NCBI GenBank assembly: GCA_015257455.1
Contig: JABZKD010000006.1
Span: 1 to 37,695 of the forward strand
Direction of reading: 5' to 3'
Origin: Nanosynbacter sp.
GTDB taxonomy: Bacteria > Patescibacteriota > Saccharimonadia > Saccharimonadales > Saccharimonadaceae
DNA: 37,695 nt
The notes beneath the pieces are model-generated. The model did not search any database. It was given only the letters and a program-made list of their open reading frames with translations, and had not been told where the DNA came from. A program made the translations under genes and the position numbers. Position 1 is the stretch's first letter. The number at the start of each line of letters is the position of its first letter. Shown piece after piece: positions 33,969 to 37,695 of this stretch.

Positions 33969-34550
33969 TTAGATCCAATTAACTAGATGATTAAGTACTT
34001 CTTTTTGATAAATCGGTTCTTTGTTATGATTTTGATAACTATGGTCGGCATTTTTTATTTCAATTACGGCTACTTTATTGCCGACGATTTTCTGTACTTC
34101 GGATGGCGCCGCAAAGCGATCATTTTCACCCTGTATAACCAGTTTTAAATTGTCTGAAATTGCGTTTTGCTTTACTTCGTTTGGAATATAGCCTAAGATA
34201 ATGAGATCGATGGATTTGTCTGGGTATTTTGCAAAATAATAACTAGAGATAATCCCGCCGAGTGATTTGGCGACAATCGTGATATGACTATATCCTTCTG
34301 CGTGAACAAAATCAATGACTTGTTTGAGTGTTGACACTTCTTCTAATAGGTCAGGGCCACTAGAGTTTTCTTCCCTACGCTCACAGTATGGAAAATTAAA
34401 ACATAGCGCACTATTATTGGTCTTAGAGATTGTATCAAAAATGGCGGAGATAAAATCTGTTTCTACACCAACTGGCCCACCGCCATGGATGATTAGGTAA
34501 ATATTTTTACTTTTATTCTTTCTATAATATTTATAAGTAAGTTCTTCCAT
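33969..34550 (-). CDS. Alpha/beta hydrolase
   Basis: A 193-aa serine hydrolase-like protein. It has HGGGPVGVE near the oxyanion hole, nucleophile S96 in AKSLGG, D144 in QGENDRF and H170 in NADHSY, a complete catalytic triad in the usual order. Its small size without a cap domain resembles the TEX30/dienelactone-hydrolase-like group. There is no signal peptide, so it is cytoplasmic. The substrate is unknown. GGAG lies 8 nt before ATG 34550. It is divergent from the gene at 34694. Confidence 0.88.
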   Translation of the reverse strand: MEELTYKYYRKNKSKNIYLIIHGGGPVGVETDFISAIFDTISKTNNSALCFNFPYCERREENSSGPDLLEEVSTLKQVIDFVHAEGYSHITIVAKSLGGIISSYYFAKYPDKSIDLIILGYIPNEVKQNAISDNLKLVIQGENDRFAAPSEVQKIVGNKVAVIEIKNADHSYQNHNKEPIYQKEVLNHLVNWI

Positions 34551-34638
34551 GAGGTGTACTCCGTTACTTAGTGCTATTACATATCAAAATCCTAAAAGAA
34601 TCAAGGGGTGGGTCGGTTTTTAATTATTATTCTTTTTG

Positions 34639-34647
34639 TGCTAAAAT
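34639..34647 (+). promoter_or_regulatory. Promoter of the coiled-coil/P-type ATPase operon
   Basis: Extended -10 TGC-TAAAAT (TAAAAT 34642-34647). It predicts a leader of about 40 nt before GTG 34694, which has only a weak purine-rich ribosome site. Confidence 0.55.
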
Positions 34648-34693
34648 AAGAGATAGATATTTTAAATTGTAAAAACAACAGAAAGATTTTTAG

Positions 34694-35191
34694 GTGAATA
34701 AACGAATAAAAAATATCATTTTGATGGTAATCCTGATGGCTGGCTGTTTGGGCCTTTTTTTGTTTAGTAAACAGATTAAAATTGATAACGAAAATAATCC
34801 TGTGCGAAATTATGTGGGGCAGTCGAAAGAAATTATTCAGAGTCAGCTGAATGAAAAAACGGAAGCGGTGAAAAAACTAAAATCGGAGTTCGAACAAAAT
34901 CCAGTGCGTGAGACGGAAGAAAAAATTCATGCACTAGAAGCCGAGATTTTGGATCTGGAAGAAGAAAAATATAAAGTTGAGAGTAATTTTTATAAAAATC
35001 TCCAGAGTGGTACGGATAGAAGAATTGATTTGGTGTTCAAGGGTATTTGTTTGGTGCTCATGTTGATGGTGGCGATTTGGCTAAAAACCAAGCAGAAAAA
35101 TAGACACGAAAAAATTGAGGTAAAAATACCGAAAACACCAAAATTAAAAATGGAAATTCCGGAAAGAAAAGATACAAGTGATAAAAAATAA
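34694..35191 (+). CDS. Two-helix membrane protein with coiled coil
   Basis: A 165-aa hypothetical protein. One membrane helix lies at about 8-25 (IILMVILMAGCLGLFLF), then a charged region of about 75 residues likely to form a coiled coil (QSQLNEKTEAVKKLKSEFE, then EEKIHALEAEILDLEEEKYK), a second helix at about 118-132, and a basic C-terminal tail. No family is recognised. The start is GTG 34694. It overlaps the start of the P-type ATPase by 14 nt, so the two are translationally coupled and probably work in the same membrane process. Confidence 0.7.
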   Translation: MNKRIKNIILMVILMAGCLGLFLFSKQIKIDNENNPVRNYVGQSKEIIQSQLNEKTEAVKKLKSEFEQNPVRETEEKIHALEAEILDLEEEKYKVESNFYKNLQSGTDRRIDLVFKGICLVLMLMVAIWLKTKQKNRHEKIEVKIPKTPKLKMEIPERKDTSDKK

Positions 35192-37616
35192 GCAGAGTTT
35201 AGGTGGGATTCAAGGATTAAGTCAGGAAGAAGTAAATGAGCGTGTTAAAAAAGGCCAAGTGAATACTGCGGTTCAGGCGCCGACAAAAACGTTTGGTGAA
35301 ATTGTACACAGTAATTCCCTAACTTATTTTAATTTTGTCTTTTTGTTTTTAGCGACGTTGCTATTTTTGGTACGTGCGTACAAAGATATGAGTTTTTTGC
35401 CGCTGATTTTTATCAACTCCTTGATCGGTATTTTGCAGGAATTAAGAGCGAAGCAAATTTTGGATAAACTGAGTGTGCTGAATACACCAAAAATCAAAGT
35501 AGTGCGCGAGGCTAAGGAGCAAGAGATTTGGACGCATAAATTAGTGTTAGATGACATTATTATTTTGGAGGCGGGGGCGCAAATTCCGGCAGATGCGATG
35601 GTGGTTTCGGGTGAAATTCTGGTAAATGAGGCATTACTTACGGGGGAGTCGGATGAGATTAAAAAGACTACTGGGGACGAATTGATGTCGGGTAGTTTTG
35701 TGGTTTCAGGTAAATGTTATGCAAAATTAACTCGCGTGGGTGCAGAATCGTATATTTCACAACTAACCCTAAAAGCGAAGGCTATTAAAACCACTGAACA
35801 GTCGGAAATTTTGAAATCACTAAATAACTTTGTGAGACTAGCGGGAATTTTGATTATTCCAATCGGATTATTGATGTTTGGTCAACAATATCTTATTCAT
35901 GCTACGCCGATAAAAATGAGCATTCAGGCGATGATTGCGGCGATAGTAGGTATGATACCAGAGGGATTATTCTTGCTTTCTTCGGTGACGTTAGTGCTTT
36001 CGGCGGTGCGTTTGGCGCAGAAAAAAGTTTTGGTGCACGATATGCATTGTATTGAAACTTTGGCACGTGTGGATGTTTTGTGTGTGGATAAAACGGGCAC
36101 CATTACGAATGACAAAATGAGCGTGAGCGGTATTTATGAAATGACCGGATCCGAGGTAAAAAATGATCTAGATTCAGATTTTTGGCGAACTATGATGGCG
36201 GAGGAAGCGGATAACGACACGATGAAGGCGCTGAAAAAGTTTGCCGAAGAGCGAACTGTCAGGAGATCGAAATTCGATAAGGATTCGGTGCAGCAAATCA
36301 TTGGTTTTTCTTCGAAGCATAAATATAGTGGTGTGCAATTTAAGGATAAAACTTTTTTGATTGGTGCGCCGGAATTTGTCTTGAAAGAAGATTTAAAAAA
36401 ATACGAAAAGACTATCCAAAAATTTACCAAGCAAGGGTACCGTGTTTTGATTTTCGGTGAAGTAGCTAGTAAAAAAGATGTTGAACTATTAGCTTCGGGA
36501 GAACGAGATATTTCACCGATTAAGCCGATTAATATTGTGCTTTTAATGAATGAAATTCGCGAATCAGCGAAACGTACGTTTAAATATTTTGCCGAACAGG
36601 GCGTGGAAGTGAAAGTGATTTCGGGTGACAATGCTGAAACCGTTTCGATTGTGGCAGAAAAAGCGGGGATTAAAAACGCCAAGAAATTTGTTGATCTTTC
36701 GAATTTGTTAGAAGGGTGTGATTTCGAGAAGATTGTCTTAGAAAACACGGTTTTTGGACGCGTAAAACCAGAAGAAAAACGTAAGATGGTGAAAATTTTA
36801 CAGAAGGCGGGACATACCGTAGCGATGACCGGGGATGGGGTGAATGATATTTTGGCTTTGAAGGATGCAGACTGTTCGGTGGCTATGGCTTCAGGTTCAC
36901 AGGCGGCTTCGCAAGTGGCGCAATTAGTGTTACTGGATTCGGATTTTTCACGCATGCCACAGATTGTAGATGAGGGGCGTCGAGTGGTGAATAATTTGGA
37001 ACGTTCCGGTTCATTATTCTTAGTGAAAAATGTCTTTTCGTTTATTGTGGCGCTACTTTCGATTGGCTTCGGTTTTATGTATCCGCTTTTACCGACCCAG
37101 GTCTCATTGGTTACGATGTTTACGATTGGTGTGCCAAGTTTCTTTTTGGCGCAAATTCCGAATAAAGATTTGATTCGAGGGAATTTTATGGTTAATATCT
37201 TAAAGAAGGCGATTCCGGCGGCACTAACTAACGTGGTGATTGTTTTGGCGCTAATTAATTTGAGACTTTGGTTGGGGCTCACACGTGAGCAACTGGGGAT
37301 GCTTTGCGTGCTAGGTTGGGAAGTGGTAGGAATCACTTATCTGGCGCGAATTTGTATGCCGTATGATAATATTTGGAAAAAGCTAATTGTGGGAGGATGT
37401 ACTTTTGGTATGCTCTTTTGTATGATTTTCTTGCAGAGCTTATTTAGTGTACATATTAATCTTTCAATGATAGAATGGATAATCTTTAGTGCGATTTTAA
37501 TTATTACAGTGCCATTAATGATGACAATCGAAAATATGTCGCGTTGGCTTTATCGAAACGTGATGATTAAGATTCTAAAGAATAAAATTATTGATAAGTT
37601 ACCAGAAATCGAATAG
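35178..37616 (+). CDS. P-type cation-transporting ATPase (CtpE-like)
   Basis: An 812-aa P-type ATPase that couples ATP hydrolysis to ion transport across the membrane. Actuator TGES is at 155-158, the M4 motif PEGL at 261-264, the phosphorylation site DKTGT at 304-308, and the hinge TGDGVND lies near residue 550. The N-terminus starts with GLSQEEVNERVKKGQVN, like Ca2+-type pumps, and no heavy-metal CxxC domain is present. PEGL and the overall length fit the CtpE/calcium or cation group better than copper pumps (which have CPC). The C-terminal membrane domain is complete. GTG 35178 overlaps the upstream gene. Ion specificity is inferred, not shown. Confidence 0.92.
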   Translation: MIKNKQSLGGIQGLSQEEVNERVKKGQVNTAVQAPTKTFGEIVHSNSLTYFNFVFLFLATLLFLVRAYKDMSFLPLIFINSLIGILQELRAKQILDKLSVLNTPKIKVVREAKEQEIWTHKLVLDDIIILEAGAQIPADAMVVSGEILVNEALLTGESDEIKKTTGDELMSGSFVVSGKCYAKLTRVGAESYISQLTLKAKAIKTTEQSEILKSLNNFVRLAGILIIPIGLLMFGQQYLIHATPIKMSIQAMIAAIVGMIPEGLFLLSSVTLVLSAVRLAQKKVLVHDMHCIETLARVDVLCVDKTGTITNDKMSVSGIYEMTGSEVKNDLDSDFWRTMMAEEADNDTMKALKKFAEERTVRRSKFDKDSVQQIIGFSSKHKYSGVQFKDKTFLIGAPEFVLKEDLKKYEKTIQKFTKQGYRVLIFGEVASKKDVELLASGERDISPIKPINIVLLMNEIRESAKRTFKYFAEQGVEVKVISGDNAETVSIVAEKAGIKNAKKFVDLSNLLEGCDFEKIVLENTVFGRVKPEEKRKMVKILQKAGHTVAMTGDGVNDILALKDADCSVAMASGSQAASQVAQLVLLDSDFSRMPQIVDEGRRVVNNLERSGSLFLVKNVFSFIVALLSIGFGFMYPLLPTQVSLVTMFTIGVPSFFLAQIPNKDLIRGNFMVNILKKAIPAALTNVVIVLALINLRLWLGLTREQLGMLCVLGWEVVGITYLARICMPYDNIWKKLIVGGCTFGMLFCMIFLQSLFSVHINLSMIEWIIFSAILIITVPLMMTIENMSRWLYRNVMIKILKNKIIDKLPEIE

Positions 37617-37618
37617 AT

Positions 37619-37649
37619 AAAAATATCAGCTACGAAGCTGATATTTTTT
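37619..37649 (+). terminator. Terminator after the P-type ATPase
   Basis: Perfect 12-bp stem aaaaatatcagc/gctgatattttt with a 6-nt loop and T run, starting 3 nt past the stop. It probably serves the convergent gene at the window edge as well. Confidence 0.9.
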
Positions 37650-37674
37650 AATTGAAGTTTTGGGGCTTTAGCTT

Positions 37675-37695
37675 TTACCAGCCGCCACCACCGCC
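37675..37695 (-). CDS. C-terminal end of a Gly-rich protein (partial)
   Basis: Read on the minus strand from the window edge, the codons are five Gly, Trp and TAA (stop 37675-37677). Runs of Gly ending in a terminal Trp are seen at the C-terminus of some membrane proteins such as the DUF2207 and TPM families. Too little is visible to name it, and the position just past a convergent terminator supports a real gene end. Confidence 0.45.
   Translation of the reverse strand, partial: GGGGGW

Noticed and set aside
33784..33978. Minus-strand ORF across tRNA-Leu
   Set aside because: Its SGNRTHTPLL-like peptide is the familiar false protein produced by reading a tRNA-Leu gene backwards.
1..37695. 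UGA recoded as glycine (code 25)
   Set aside because: infB, topA, der, gltX and the other core genes are full length without in-frame TGA, so there is no sign of use as a sense codon here.
1..37695. CRISPR arrays, insertion sequences, integrases
   Set aside because: No regularly spaced repeats and no transposase or recombinase signature on either strand. The TraG-like ATPase alone does not define a mobile element.

Overview
The window looks like a stretch of chromosome from a small-genome Patescibacteria/CPR bacterium, most probably Candidatus Saccharibacteria (TM7). This is inferred from gene content: BspA-like surface proteins, a fused TraG/VirB4-type ATPase with one membrane anchor, a sigma-region-4/HARE-HTH protein, a sortase, DprA, short intergenic gaps and ordinary core genes. 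No 16S gene is present to confirm it. The core genes read through under the standard code. None of the 25 readable gene ends uses TGA (19 TAA, 6 TAG).

Layout. 1-1.9 kb: 3' part of infB, followed by a structured repeat and terminator. 1.9-6.0 kb: two tandem BspA-like (DUF285) secreted proteins with near-identical promoters; the first carries a G10 tract between its ATG and its signal peptide, which puts it out of frame. 6.0-7.2 kb: a gene-free stretch with G-rich repeats. 7.2-14.1 kb, minus strand: a conjugation-type ATPase, a sigma-like regulator and topA. 14.3-15.0 kb: a small secreted protein whose sequence matches the N-terminal domain of the BspA-like proteins. 15.1-15.4 kb, minus strand: an unrecognised structured RNA of about 313 nt with a near-consensus promoter and its own terminator. 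15.5-17.0 kb: dprA and a MarR-like regulator. 17.1-23.8 kb, minus strand: pth, a PIN-PhoH ATPase with a hairpin-rich leader, a glycosyltransferase, der and a divergent nucleotidyltransferase with a possible leader peptide. 24.1-25.9 kb: a third, frameshifted BspA-like gene. 26-28.7 kb, minus strand: a NUDIX hydrolase, tRNA-Glu, a small acidic protein and gltX. 28.8-33.7 kb: three membrane proteins, including a PEGA-domain protein and a sortase. 33.8-37.7 kb: tRNA-Leu, an alpha/beta hydrolase, a two-helix coiled-coil protein overlapping a P-type ATPase, and the last codons of a Gly-rich protein.

Two themes tie the window together. The first is cell-surface display: three BspA-like proteins, one stand-alone copy of their N-terminal domain, a sortase, a glycosyltransferase and a secretion-type ATPase, with evidence for on/off switching of one adhesin. 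The second is gene expression: about a dozen genes have an extended -10 promoter (TGn-TAWAAT type) only 6-9 nt before the ATG and no Shine-Dalgarno, which points to leaderless mRNAs. A smaller group has clear Shine-Dalgarno sites and longer leaders.
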